Below, piece by piece: positions 9,011 through 22,000 of a stretch of 23,286 bases of DNA. The notes under the pieces were generated by a model. That model was not told the origin of the DNA. It searched no databases and saw only the letters and a list, made by a program, of their open reading frames with translations. The translations under genes were made by a program, and so were the position numbers. Positions within the stretch are counted from its first letter, which is position 1; each line of letters begins with the position of its first letter. Origin of the DNA: Rodentolepis nana (taxonomy: Eukaryota > Platyhelminthes > Cestoda > Cyclophyllidea > Hymenolepididae); assembly GCA_900617975.1 (NCBI GenBank), contig UZAE01000443.1:1-23286 (forward strand), written 5' to 3'.

Positions 9011-11983
9011 TGGAGTTTTCTGGGGCAAACTATTTTTTTGAACTTAGGGCACAATGTAGGACTCCTTTAAATTCGGTAAACCGCCATATTCGTGTTGTAT
9101 GGCTGAGATTCATGCAATTTAAGGTTGGAAAAATGAAAGGTGCCACTGTCAGCAGCGGCGCTCAGATTATTTTCCTGTTAGTGGTGAAGTTCAAGGTAGG
9201 TGGACCCCACATTCCATTCAATTGTAATAATGTCCTTTGAAATGAGCACGTTCCTACCAGGATTTTTCAAAGGTATGCTAGGATGGAGTCCTGCTAATTA
9301 CCATTTAATGACTTTCTTTAATTTTTCTACATTCACTAACGAGATCTCCTCTTGAATACAACTGATTCATCTTAAAATGAGCAAATTATCACGTCTGAAC
9401 CAGCACGACGCGAAGCCTTAGTAGAGTGACTATGTTTTCAGGTCAGCTTTTTTGTCCTCCGGTATTGATTCTGAGAAGCAATCAAACTAACCTTGGGAAT
9501 TGGTACCTGCAATAAATTTTATATAATCTGTCGAGAGAATCCTTGAATGCCTAAGAATGGAGACAACGTTTAACAGTATTTAAATAAACCGAAATGTAAG
9601 CCGTTGGAAGCTTCAGGGCGTTAATGCCAGTATGGTATTTGTGCAATCGAATTCAGAGATAAAAATATATTAGAAACCAATGGGAATAGAGTTACTGCAA
9701 CTTTTCTAATTGCTTGGAATCACACCTGAATCATTTGAAGGGGCTACAAATTGGCCAAGAAGTTTAATGTTAATCCCGAAAATCATTTCCACTGCAGAAC
9801 AAATCCGATTATTCTTGATAGCTGTTCGTATTGCAAAGAAGATAAAGTGAAAAGCATCTGTAATGAGCTGTTAGAGATGCTTTCATCTTGAATAAAACTT
9901 TCGACCGAATCATCATCTTGTAGGTAATATGTAATAGCGTCGATTCGAATCTGCCCACAACGAGTTTTGTTGCTTATTTACCAAGATGGGAAATAATGAA
10001 GGGATTCGATGGGGTTTGGAATCCTATGGCTTTGCTATACCATTCGAAATCTGGCACGTTATTAAAATAGGGCATTTCTCAACTGGATAGATGTTGGACG
10101 GCTCGGAAATTCTTGAAGCTTAGAATAGATCTTGTGAGCTTCACAAAGAGAATGGAAATAAACGGTTTTTGTTAGTGCTTTGATATCGGTCCTTGCATGA
10201 CAACCAAAGACGATGTTGTCCATGGCTTTGACGTGACTGGTGAACCGGAGAATATAGCCCAAATTCTGGATTTTGTGTGAATTACAGGTTTGTCAGGACA
10301 AAAATTGTTGATGAGGTCAAGGAATGTTGTAAAGGATATTGCTAAATGAAAAAATCAGAAGGCTAAACACTGGTAATGAAAATGGTGTTAGAAGAGTACC
10401 TATTCGGCACACTTAGAGTGAATGCCTATTATAGAAACAATTAACTATTCTTTGGCAGAGAATATCAGTTCCAATAATTAGTCTGGAAACGCCAAAAAGA
10501 TGCAATTTCTTCAAAAGGTTGCGCTGAGCCCAAGATAGAGAATTTTGGATTTCTTTATATATTTTGATGGTAAATCCGTTGAGATCTGCAAGTATATTGG
10601 CGTGTTTTGAAATGCTAGAGTAGGACGAACCACAGAGATCTTCACTCTGAAAGCGATCAAATAATGCGCGTAGGCGTTTCGATCGTAAAAGAAAAAGGTG
10701 GCTATCTGAATGTTCAACATCTACCGCCACTGCTTCCCGACTGGCCCTGAAGTTACCTTGGACAGGCGACGCTCTGTGGTGAATTACCATGTCTGCTACA
10801 ACGCTTTCTGGAAATTGAACGGCGGCGTCTATTCAACGGACAACTACGTGGCTGATTTTTTCCGGAGAAACAGAACCTAAATTTTTGTATCCTCTCTTAG
10901 CATTTGCTCCTACCACACTGCCGTCAGTTCTTTTTTAATTGGAGGTAGGGAGGTGATGTAGAGGGAATCCTTTCGAGCATACTGCAGGCTTTATCTGCGG
11001 CTGACTCCGACGATTTTATTTTGATTGCATTGCATAAGATAGGCTATTTATACGCAAGAAGTTTTTAAAGTCGAAAATCTTCCAGAAATCTCTAGTAAAA
11101 ACATTCTTTAGGTGAAAGCCGTCTCATCTTCTTCAGCAATGGGAAGGTAGCAGACCACGAACTCATTCTGAAGGTTGAGCCTGTTGCGATAAGGCAGCTT
11201 TGTAGTCATCATGGGGGGGGGGGTGCTCGACTGATATCTGCATGTCGTTAAGATCTCATTTTTGAAGTGGGTTCCTACACAAAAGAATTAAACTGGAGGT
11301 CTACTCTGGTAGCACGGCACGTAGGCTTGCCGGATTGGGCTGACCGAGTTAAGAGAATGAGTAAGGGTTTTACAGCTGCAATTTTGTTGTCCAGAAGTGG
11401 TCTGCTGCAGTCACCAAATTATAGGAACTAAAGGATCAGAAAGGACATTGCGGAATCGATGACTAACGCCTAATCTCTCTAGAATTTTGCAGCGATTTGA
11501 GCGGACTGGTCAAACCCTTCCTTCAAAGTCATTTCTTGTATTTCCTTAGCATTCTACTACGCCTTTCAGTATCACTGAAGTGACAAAAATATTGTGGTAG
11601 TTGGTCTGGATATCGGTTTTAACAGTCTTGGTGGGATTTAGAAGGTAGTGTCTCCTGAGATTTGGTCGATCTTGGACAACTGAATAGTGGCGGTCTCTAC
11701 TGGGTCCATTAACGCTTAGCTGCTTGTTAATTGCAGCCAAGGAATTGAGTCAGGAATAAATTAGATCAACCTAGTTCTACCATATGGGATTTATTTCGAG
11801 CAATTAGTGAGGCACTGGTCATCGATATAGACATTTGAAAGGTTGACAAGTCTTTGTGTTAAAATTATTTATAAGACGTGTGGGAAGCATTACATAAAAG
11901 AACTAAGAAGAAGACCTGAAACTAGGCTTTTGAAATTGGACCTAGAGGTAGGTATTGTGATGGATGTTCAGTAAATGTGTACT
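9011..11983. other. Intergenic region, no supported gene
   Basis: About 3 kb between DDX46 and retroposon copy 2. No reading frame has conserved motifs I recognise. The longest minus-strand frame (10413-10790, 125 codons) has no recognisable domain and its surroundings are full of stops in all frames. An 11-G run lies at 11213-11223. The overall look is of old decayed DNA, possibly ancient transposon remnants; I could not identify any. Confidence 0.6.
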
Positions 11984-11996
11984 TGATTGTCTATAT

Positions 11997-12321
11997 TTAT
12001 TTATATCAAATGCCAGGCGTTTGGATGATTATCAGTGGGCCTTTAATTGACTTCAGGCTTCACAGAGGGGAAGGAATATCAAAGTGAGAAAACGTCGAGA
12101 GGGGAGGGGGAGGAACAGAAGAGTGTTTCAAAAGTGTAAAGAGACAGACACAAAGGCAGAAAAAAGGTGAGGTGAGTACTGTAGAAGTGGTCGAATGTGG
12201 CATACAATGGGGTGATGATAGTATGAAGAGAGAAGTCAACTTCCGGTTAATAGACTTCTTTGCCTTATGAGTATACGTTGCTCAGGGTGCGCCACGGGGA
12301 GGTTAATCTACCGCACACCCC
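11997..12321 (-). mobile_element. SINE-like short retroposon, copy 2, upstream of the ZU5 gene
   Basis: About 325 bp with a perfect 13-bp target duplication TGATTGTCTATAT at 11984-11996 and 12322-12334. Left end ATTTATATCAAATGCCAGGCG, right end near TCTACCGCACACCCC. It shares CTTCACAGAGGGGAAGGAA and the ACGTTGC...GGTGCGCCACG block with copy 1. It ends 431 bp before the start codon of the downstream gene, so it may lie in the promoter or 5' leader region. Confidence 0.87.
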
Positions 12322-12752
12322 TGATTGTCTATATAGTTATTCAAACGCGCTTTTATACATGAGTTCACTGTCTGGAGGCACAAAGGGAACTGATTTTAAA
12401 TTGAGCCTCGCCAAAGATGGTGTTCTTAATTCACTTGTCGATGGACTGGGTGGACAAAACGTTGTGGAGTGAATTGTTCCCCGGAAGGCGGAAATGCCAA
12501 GCCCAGAACAATGTAGTTCTTGATTAATACTACTGGAAATTGAAAATTCCATTGGAGGGTCTATTTTGCAAATTGAATCACTCAAAACAGCTCAACAATG
12601 TATTCAGGTTTTCCTGTCATAGAATGGGCACAAAATCACACAAGTCCAGCCATCGTATGCATCTACTAACACAAACACAATAGTCTTAGCAACGAAGGTC
12701 ATCATTTCTCACGATTGGCACATTCTGTGAACACCCCACAAATTAATCGTTA

Positions 12753-13027
12753 ATGGGACGAGCAACGAAGGCAAGACCAAGAACCAAAACTAATGGCAAA
12801 GATGGCGGTGTTCACGCGATCGATAAAATGACAGGCGCCAAGTCCGGGCCACGAGTTTCGAAACGGCGTGGTGGCAAGAAGACCACGAAAAAGCCCGGAA
12901 ATAGGAGTGATCCCAAGGGGAAAATGTTCTCAGAGGACCAAGTGGTCTTTGAGGAAAAGGCGAAGAGAGAGAAGACCACTAAACCAACCTCGAATCTAAT
13001 TCTCATCAACGGTGAAAATAAGAATGA
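12753..13027 (+). CDS. ZU5-UPA gene exon 1: basic N-terminus
   Basis: Residues 1-92, donor GA/gtaagt (phase 2). Rich in Lys, Arg, Gly and Thr, with VSKRRGGKKTTKKPG, which could act as a nuclear or nucleic-acid-binding basic patch; probably disordered. The ATG is fixed by the upstream in-frame TAA. A 5' untranslated exon or trans-spliced leader further upstream cannot be excluded. Confidence 0.8.
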
Positions 13028-16000
13028 GTAAGTTCATTTCTCAGTGGACACTATATTGCAAGTGAAAAAAAAATTAGAATCGTCTGGAGATATTTTTTGC
13101 AAATTTCAGTTCATTTAACCTGAGAAATGAAGTCTTCGTGAGACGCAGAGGTGGATTGGTGTTAAGTTGGACTGGTTTAAGAGTTGAGATTCCCCAGGGT
13201 GCTATGATTGGACCGAGGAATCGTCTTATTTCAGCTTATTTACCACCTCCAATTAGGGCTTATGCATGCCCCTGGTTGGGACCTAATTTGAGACTGGGAA
13301 GTGAGATCCATGTAGTGTGGAGTCCTGTCAAACTTAGAAAGCCAGTTCAGATATTTATTCCCTTTTCCCATGCTGCTGTTTTGGAAATGACCACGCCAGA
13401 AGCCACAAAGATGGCGGAAGAGGCCTATATTGAAAAAGGTACTTGGCATATTATTTTAAATAGATATGTTAAATAGATAAGTTCTTCTAAACTCACATTT
13501 CCTTTAACTTAATTTAGTTAAGGCCGCTCGAGAAGCGGTAAAGGAGGATGCCCAAGATCCAAACGATACTGCTTCCCCAGATGCAACAGAACAGCTCTAT
13601 AAAGGCAAGCTTAACGAGGTTTTGCCATTTACAAGTTTTTTTTCCTTTCGAGTTGATTTTTGTGGACGAACTCCAATTCCACAAACTTAATGAAATAGGA
13701 TATCACGAGACGTAGAAAGTAGCCCCCCCCCTACACAGCAAATTGCGAAAAGATTTGTCAAATTAATCAAGTTAGGTAATCAATCACCCACCAGGAAACT
13801 ATATGGATGCAAACCATGTAGCGGATGTCACACCAACAAACCATACCAAAACCTTGTCAATCATTTCAGGCAAAATTCTATAGTATTAAAATGCTCCGAA
13901 ATTCCCAAAACTCCCTCATGAGTATTGTGGAAGCCGAGCGTGTAACGCAGAAAGTGCTTAGTTCATATGTTAGCAAATTGCCCTCAGCATTTGTCACTAA
14001 ATACAATCGTTGTTATTCTACGTCGCATAAACGAAGTTTCTGATTGGTTGAGAATCTTCTGCATACCCGGTCGCTTATCCCAAAGCATTCTGTGGGGAAT
14101 GAGATAGCATTGTGCACTTAGCAAATATTGTTGAAAAATTGAGACTTAATAATAATAATAATAGTAATAATCGATAACAGGTCGACCGATTTTGCTAGGG
14201 AAGAAGTTAAAGAAGAAAAATAATGTATTTTTGATTTTTGAATAGACAAAGCCAAGGGTACACCTGAGGTTGCCAAAAGCGCAAATGAGAGTCCAACAAC
14301 TAAAGGACCTCAACAAGCTGCCAACCGAAAGCCAGTGGGTATGTTAATTAAATTATATTATTTTTTATTCGCGAATTCCAAATACGGAAGATAATCGTGA
14401 AATAATCGTTAGTTTCAAATTAAAATTATCTAGGCATGTAATGAAAAATGTGAAAGTTTTCCTGACATGAAGCTTTGCAAAAAAATAAATAAATGAATAT
14501 GCGTTTGCCTGCTTCAGAATTTATTATGTAAATTGTGACCTTCAGGTTTGCATGGCAGTTCAGGATGATCTAGTCATAGATCTGAGCAGGTGCTTCTGTC
14601 ACAAACCACCAAACAAAAGACTTCAGAATTTTACCTTATATTATTATTGACAGTCTTTCAAGAAATCGATTTTTTATTAAATGGATGATTTAATAAATCT
14701 CAAGGCATTAATACGAAGTCAAGTTTACTTAAACTAACATTTTCCTGCCGACAATCCTCAGTGGTGGAAGGAGCCTTCTTAGGTCCGTAATTGTTTTTTT
14801 TGCTCTATTTATGCCAGAGTAATTTTAAATAGAACCCTGGAGGCATGTCCTAGATATAATACAAAATCACATGATTGCATAAAAGTACATTTACTGTCGG
14901 TGAAGCATTCACGTGATAAGCCCAAAAATGGTGGACCAATATAATATTTCTTCCCTAATTTGACACACAACAACAGAGAAGAGGTCGAAATACCCAGTTG
15001 AATTGTTTTTTTTGCGATTTTTCGTGATGATACTTCAGTCACTTTGATTTAGAGGAAATCGATAAGCAGAAGAGGGAGAGGAGGAGGGGCAACCTGGAAC
15101 GCAAATCTGTCAATTACACCAACGTTGGTGTACCCCTGCTCGATACTCGTTGTGTCTACGTTCTTCAATCAAAAATTGGGGATGATTTCTGGACTATCAA
15201 GAAGGGTGTTGAGGTATTTTCTCATTTTATCTACTGTAAATTCCCCCTCCCCCTCCGAAATGTTTTAGTAATATGCAAAAGCTTTCGAGGACTTGCTAAC
15301 CATCGCCTTGGCTACACCATTAGAACTCAGTTGGGCAGAATGATAGAAAAGTTCAAAATTAAGCATAGACATGGTATTTACCTAATTGCAAATAACACAA
15401 GAGCAATAACGTGGGGTATAAAACGAAGAGGGTAGGGAAAGATCCGTCGAATTAGGGGAGCTTAGTGATTGCACAATTGAATCAAAACATGTGGCCCCAC
15501 TTAAGTTCGGTGAATGGGGAAATGAAATGTGTAAAGGTGTACTACTGGAAGCATTCAAACGATTTTAAATGGTCTTTTATAATCACAATGCGTTGTTGGC
15601 AGCTCAGTTATGAAACTGGTGACGTTATCACAATTCCTACCTTGTATGCTGAGTACAAGCAGGAAGCAGTTGAAAATATTCCTGAAGTTAAACATCGTTG
15701 TACTTGGTGATAAGTATCAGCCACCTTTAGGAATACACCGATTCGTTTAACTGAACTCATCTAACGAACATGCCAATTTCTCTACTGTGATTAGAATATC
15801 CTTCAAATTCAGAATTAAATTGTGTTGTCGCAGCGATTTATTGAAGAAATGGTTCATTGGAGTGGAAGCGTTATAGATAAAACGCTGTTTTTAATTTTCA
15901 GATAATTCAACCAACGATTCATTACAGTGAATGGCCCAATAACATGAGAGAAAAAGCTTATCAGGCTGGTCGATTTAGTGAAGACGCTCGATTTAAATCT

Positions 16001-19000
16001 AACCCAACTTCTGCCTCATCCCCTGTTATCAAGAGTTCAAGCGCTAAAAAACGAACGCACAGGCGGAACTCCACATCTAACGACATTGAACAAGTGATGC
16101 GTTTAGCTCGAGATGGAGTATCGAGCCTTGAAGTTACAAAAAAGTCTGCCGCCTTCAGTGGAGGAGTTAGTTTCAGCGTAAATGATTTGAACCACTTTCT
16201 AGTAATTGTAATCGGAACACCCTCAGAAACAGTCGCCTTTGGTAAAGATGGAGGATTACTTAGATCACCGATACTCCATCCCTTTTTTAGTGCTCGAGTT
16301 CCAAAATTAGCTCTTAAGGAGACTCTGACGTCAACCTTTAAGGCAGTTCAGGTGCGGAAGGATCTTATGGAATCAATTCAACATTTTGACAATCAGTTGA
16401 CAGACATTAATGAGTGCTCGAATATCTATGAATTGGATCTTGGAAATAAACCCTTTGAAAGACCTGTAACGCTTACTCTTCCCCTTCCACAATGGTACAC
16501 GAAAATGATGGAAGGACGTCAGGTCTCTCAACAGTCAACGGGTGTGGGAGGTGTTGAGCAGGCAGAAGAGAGTGAACTCCAGACGGGAAATATGAGCCTC
16601 ACTACGAGTCAATTTCATGATCGCATTTCGAAGGCTGTAGATATAGAAAATAGGAAGGAAAGTACTCAGATGAACCTGAACCAAGAAACGCCTTTCGAGG
16701 AGAGACCGAAAAACCTCGTTCTTCTTTACCAGGTTTGTGGCAAAAACTGTTTCTTTCCAATAAATAGTGGCTTTATTCACAGGTTTTATCTATTGCACTT
16801 GAGTCATGTGTTAATATACGTCAATGCAGTTCAGATGAATGTCTTTTGTAAACTGAATTGAATAAATAATATGCCAGGAGAAGGAAGCAGATATCGTAAC
16901 CTTTCACACATTGTCATCTGCTTATGCATATTTAAATTTCTTAAAACATTGTGAAAATTCGATAAAGTTAGTGCTTTGTTGAGAAATCTTCAGTTTTTGA
17001 ATGCAAATATCGATAAGTGTGAATAAGTGTACTTAAATTCACTGTAAGCATTCAGAGTTGATGCAAATTTGAAGCTTTCAACCGTTGGGTTATTGCACAG
17101 CAAACCACTTGTCAAAAGCCGTGATATTACGTTATTGCGATATCCTACTATAAACTTCGCTATATATCTAAGCTTTCTTAGAAATACTGCCTACTTTACT
17201 TTTGATAGTAGCAACAAAAATTCGTAGATAATTCATTTTATGCTTGAAGTCAATCACGCGGCTTGGGGTTTTAATTTATACAACTATGAGCATTAGACCC
17301 TATTATTTAATAATTTTATTAACTTGACTGTGGTCATTCATATTTTCTACAGTGGTTCATTGATGGTTATTAGTTTGATGGCTAATTTTAATTGTTCTAT
17401 AAGAAGTTAGGTTTTGGAGGGTAAATGAATATATTCCATCTTATTTGTGTGAGTATCATAACTCGAAGCGAACAACTTTGAGGTATTTCCAAAGTAGCAA
17501 TTGAGGAAAAGAGAGGACAAAGGTACTAGAACCCTTCTATAGCACTTCGTTCGAATTATGTCCCATTCAAAGTTTGTTTGGCCACTTGGATTTACTTGAT
17601 GCATCACGACGACATCACTCTTTAACCACAGAATTTTCATTTACCATTTACGTGATTAAGGATGAGGAATTAAATGAAAATACTTAATTTCTACTGCGCT
17701 AAAGACAGATGAATAGGCTCGTTGTTGATAACTAGTTTCAATCGCCATTAGACATTAGTCTATATCTTTAAAACGCGCTTATATGAATCAAAATGGAAAC
17801 CACTAGATAATATTGCGATTTACAGTGTGATCAACATCATTACCTCAATTTTAATGTGCAGTAGAGCCTCTCGCCCCCTCCCCCTCCCCCACCTCCATAG
17901 CAAGATCATGACTCATCACTATTTTTGTCATAGCGACCCTTTATGAAACGCCATTTAGTATGGAGAGCATGTAGCGGGGATACCAACAGTGATAACATGA
18001 GCACAAAACGACAGAACAAAACGGGACCCTATCGTGATGTGGTAATCACGCCTATGCTACGTGGAGACAACATGAACTCCAAAAATGGATGGATTCATCT
18101 GTTACTGGGCTTGAAAGGTGCCCCATGGAAGGATATACCCGTGACTGGGCCTTTCACACCACGATGTCTGCAAGTTAATACCTATCAACTTGGCCGGTGA
18201 GTGTGTGTTCGCGATTATTAATTCTCATTGTCAGAAAAAATTAAATATTTAACAATAGCAATATCAGGGAGATACTCCAGGTACATGTTGAAGTCTATTT
18301 GGTCATCAAAATTGGGTTCTATCTCTTGAGACGTTTGGATGGCTTTTGTGCTAATTCAATTTATTTACGAAATGCTGTCTAACTTATATTATCAATGTAT
18401 CAATAATCAGCATTTCCTTATAAAAATTCGAGATTTATATAGGTTCATTTTTTACATGTGAGGTTGTATTCACCTGTCTTATCAGGTGATTTCACTTTTA
18501 TTCTAAAGTAAATTGAATTTAAATTTAGATTCCGCCCAACTCTTCACTGCCCTTAAAGATGAAGGGCATACTTGGAAAGTTATTTGTCCAATTCAGGAGT
18601 TTTGTTCCTTCTCAGCAAAATTCAAAGTAATATTACAATAAAAAAATTATTATTATAATTTCAAAATATATATATATATATTTATTTATTTCAAATGGTA
18701 GGCGTTTATCATTTTTATTATTATATCAAATGGCAGGCGCTTTGATTTTTAGCCCTTTAGTTGACTTCAGTCTTCACAGAGGGGAAGGTAAGTGTATCAA
18801 AGACGAAGGTAGATAAGGTGGAAAAAAGGTAGGATGAGTAAAGACGAAGGTAGATAAGGTGGAAAAAGGGTGGGATGAGTACTGAGAAAGTAGTCGAATA
18901 TGACGAAGGTAGATAAGGTGAAAAAGTGGGATGAGTACTGTGGAAGTAGTCGAATATGACATACAGTAAGGGTGATGATAGTTTGAAGTCAACTACCGGT

Positions 19001-22000
19001 TTATAGACTTTTTTGCCGTAAGAGTATACGTTGCCCAGGGTGCACCACGTGGAGGTAAGTCTATCACACACCCTACATCAAATCATCGATAATGTAGCAT
19101 GTGTGCAATTGGAGCGTAATTCAGAGGGACTGTCAGGGACGGTGGCAGCTTTTGTGGATTTAAATTTTAATGAATGAATGAATCAGGTGTTTTTACATTT
19201 CATTCATAAATGGAACCAATTGTATTAGGAGATAAGGGTATTGCTAGATTAGCATTAGATTACGCTTGCCGAAGATTATATTAAATTCTTTCAAGTCGAC
19301 ATTCCCGCTTCCTATACTAGGCAGAAGTAAGAATTTGTGGCAAAAACGTTTATAATTTGACTCTAAACGTTGCGGTTATACCCGTGATATTCCATGCTTA
19401 ACCATATAGGAGTTCAATAGATCTCGGATAAAGGTAATCTTAACAACATTCAGGAGGAGAAAGTTAACTGACTTGGAGTAATGTAGGTCTATGAGAACAA
19501 ATTGAATCGACTGATTTCCAGCCATATTTACGCACGAAGTCTGTCCATAGCCCACACTTCTCTGTGTCTTATAAGAACATATCGGGGTCACTGATGTGAG
19601 CAAATTTCAATTTGCCTAAACACTTTAAAATGCCATTCATCATTCCGAGGAAATACCATCAGAGCATTTTATGTCATACTTTATTATCCTAGTTTTGCAA
19701 TGGTTTGCTCCAACGAGGCATCACGAATCCCCTCCTCCAGAGTGGCTCACTTAATGTCGCGCATGGAAGCTCTGAGTGTAGCTCCACCTGGAGTTCTCGT
19801 GCCTTGTCTTCGCGCAGATCCCACACAACTACAACTCTCCATTGACTGCGTGCCAGCCACAAAGCTAATCTCTTACTTGGAGGAAAAACTTGCAGTCGGA
19901 TTCATTCCTCTCATTCAGGTGGGCTACTAGTCACCATATCCATTCAGTATACTACTGGATCGTTTGTTCTAGAAATTTGGCACAAGTAGATATTTTGAAG
20001 ACTGGGTATGTGCAAGGAAGGCTCTCTGTTTTCGATCCTATTTGGCTTTTTGGTCGGTCACTGTTAATTGAGGGTTTTGAAGATGCTAAATGCATGTGTG
20101 AAACTTATTTATTTATTATTAAGTCTTTAATGGCAAAGCGAGATTCGCACATATCAGTATATTAGAAAACTATAGCTTCAGTGTGAGGTATTTTTTAGCT
20201 AATGCTATCTTAAGGAAGTTATTTATTTATTTATATCAAATGGCAGGCGTTTTGTTAGTTATCAATAGCCCTTTAGTTGACTTCGGGCTTCACAGAGAGG
20301 AAGGAACATCAAAGTAAAAAAAATTCGAGAGGGGGGGGGCGGGAACAGAAGAGTGTTTCAAAGATGTAAGAGACAGACACAAAGGTGGAAAACAGGTGAG
20401 GTGAGTACTGTGAAAGTGGTGGAATATGACATAGAGTGGGATGATGGTGCACCACATGGAGGTAAGTCTATCGCGCACCCCTTTTAAAGAAGGATATGGA
20501 CTCAGTTAAATTTTCGCAAAGACATGTACAGATTCCAAACTCTGCCATTTTTATAGATACATACAAAATTATTTGAATAATAGTTTTCTTCCTGTTCATA
20601 AATTTAATTGAATAGTGAAGCGCCAAATTCACTGAAGGAAGTAATAAATCACAATTTTAGTTAACTCCAAAAGTCTCCATTTAACCTAGGAGTAAAAAAA
20701 TTCATTTTCAACTTATCACTTTTATGGGTGGTGAGTACAAAAATGGCTCCTTTCCTACAGTCCATTCATCACTCCCCCCCTCACAAACAGGCACAGCAAA
20801 TGTCCTTGGTCTATTTGACATATTTTAGAAAAAAAAAATTGTTTTTATTTTTTTGCTTAAAAATTCGCTTCAATGCAAATTTTAATTGTGGATAAGCACA
20901 AAATAATTCCAAGCAGAGGTGAATGAGTAGGTGCAGGGGGTGTTGTCAGGATTTCAAGGGTTTTGTCACATTTGACTTCTCTACAGAACTTGTGCCTCTC
21001 AGTTATAGCTATAAGGGTGTGCACCAGGTAATGTTTTAACTAAAAAATACAGTAAGTTTATTTTGCTATAAATATTTTCCAAAAGTAAGACTGACAATCA
21101 AGCCTTACTGCCAGTCGTTGATTAAAAATATCCACGTAGCTATGGGTTCCATCATGGGAAAGTAAAACCTATCTCAGTTTGGACTGAGCAATGGATTAGA
21201 AAAAGAACGTGTTAGTATTGTTTTCAAATAAATCCTTTTTAGTTTATTAGAATTCAATTTATAATATATTCCGGTAAATATTAGGCAAATCACCAAGTTA
21301 CCTAAGATCAAAATTTTAATGAAATTTTTTTGTTTAAATATATGACTCATTATTGTTTATATTAACTCTAGAGCTCAGCCAGTCTCTCCAGACGCTGTTC
21401 TGCAGTGGCGAACTCAGCCTATCAACGACTAATCAAACTTCAGGCGGAAACCCAATCAACCAAGGCACCAGTAGGTTGACAACTTTTTGAACAAGTGTTC
21501 TGTTGTTTTTCATTTTAAATGTTTTTTTTTTCAATGCCTTAGTCGGTCGAGCATACTCTCTGAGTCGTAAAATGGGAAGGAAGGGGGAAGAATGCTGGCT
21601 TGTGGAGTTTGGGGTTGTAGGTCATGTGGTCTTCGATCCGTGTGGTGGAACAAAAAGTAGAAATACAGTGCACTAAGAAGGGGGAATGGATTTATTGAGT
21701 AACGCTTCAATCGTGTTATGTTTGCAGCAATCTCACGCCTCTGTGGCTCTTATAACCCGTTTCGGGTATAAATCTCCTGTTTTTTTTTCCTATGCATCTT
21801 TCTTCTCCTAATTAGCGCTGTGTCAAAGTTATGACAAACATGCCCCTTAAAACACATCCACATTTTTGTATATTCTGTAGACTTTCAACTTTAGGTGTTT
21901 CGGGGCTTGTTATCGGACGATCCTGATACGGGAATTCAGTCACTTCGCACGTGACCTATTAGCACTGAATTTAGCGTTAGAAGGCACAATCACATGTCAT

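Noticed and set aside
8808..9240. Two adjacent small frames just after DDX46.
   Set aside because: Compositionally like non-coding DNA, no motifs, and the first overlaps the probable DDX46 3' UTR.
9300..9900. Weak minus-strand resemblance to a LINE reverse-transcriptase entry motif (IPSN-KSCSNSIPIGF, ISEFDCTNTILALTP against WKxAxVTPIPK, ISEFRPISLTP).
   Set aside because: Stops interrupt it, no palm motifs such as YADD follow, and stop density over the region is about what chance gives. Too weak to call.
13825..14043. 72-codon frame in the intron between exons 3 and 4.
   Set aside because: No suitable splice sites, no recognisable motif, and upstream and downstream exon phases do not need it.
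15465..15710. Open frame in the intron between ZU5-UPA exons 5 and 6 (VKVYYWKHSNDFKW, YETGDVITIPTLYAEY).
   Set aside because: Exons 5 and 6 already join in phase 0 and no splice-site pair here preserves it with good context.
18529..18626. Candidate exon with acceptor aaatttag and donor AAA/gtaata, open in two frames (for example QLFTALKDEGHTWKVICPIQ).
   Set aside because: Exon 7 (phase 2) joins 19693 (phase 2) directly and gives GRFAMV, the expected ZU5/UPA strand. In phase 2 this segment hits a stop, and using it needs an extra 13-bp microexon (GGAGATACTCCAG near 18268).
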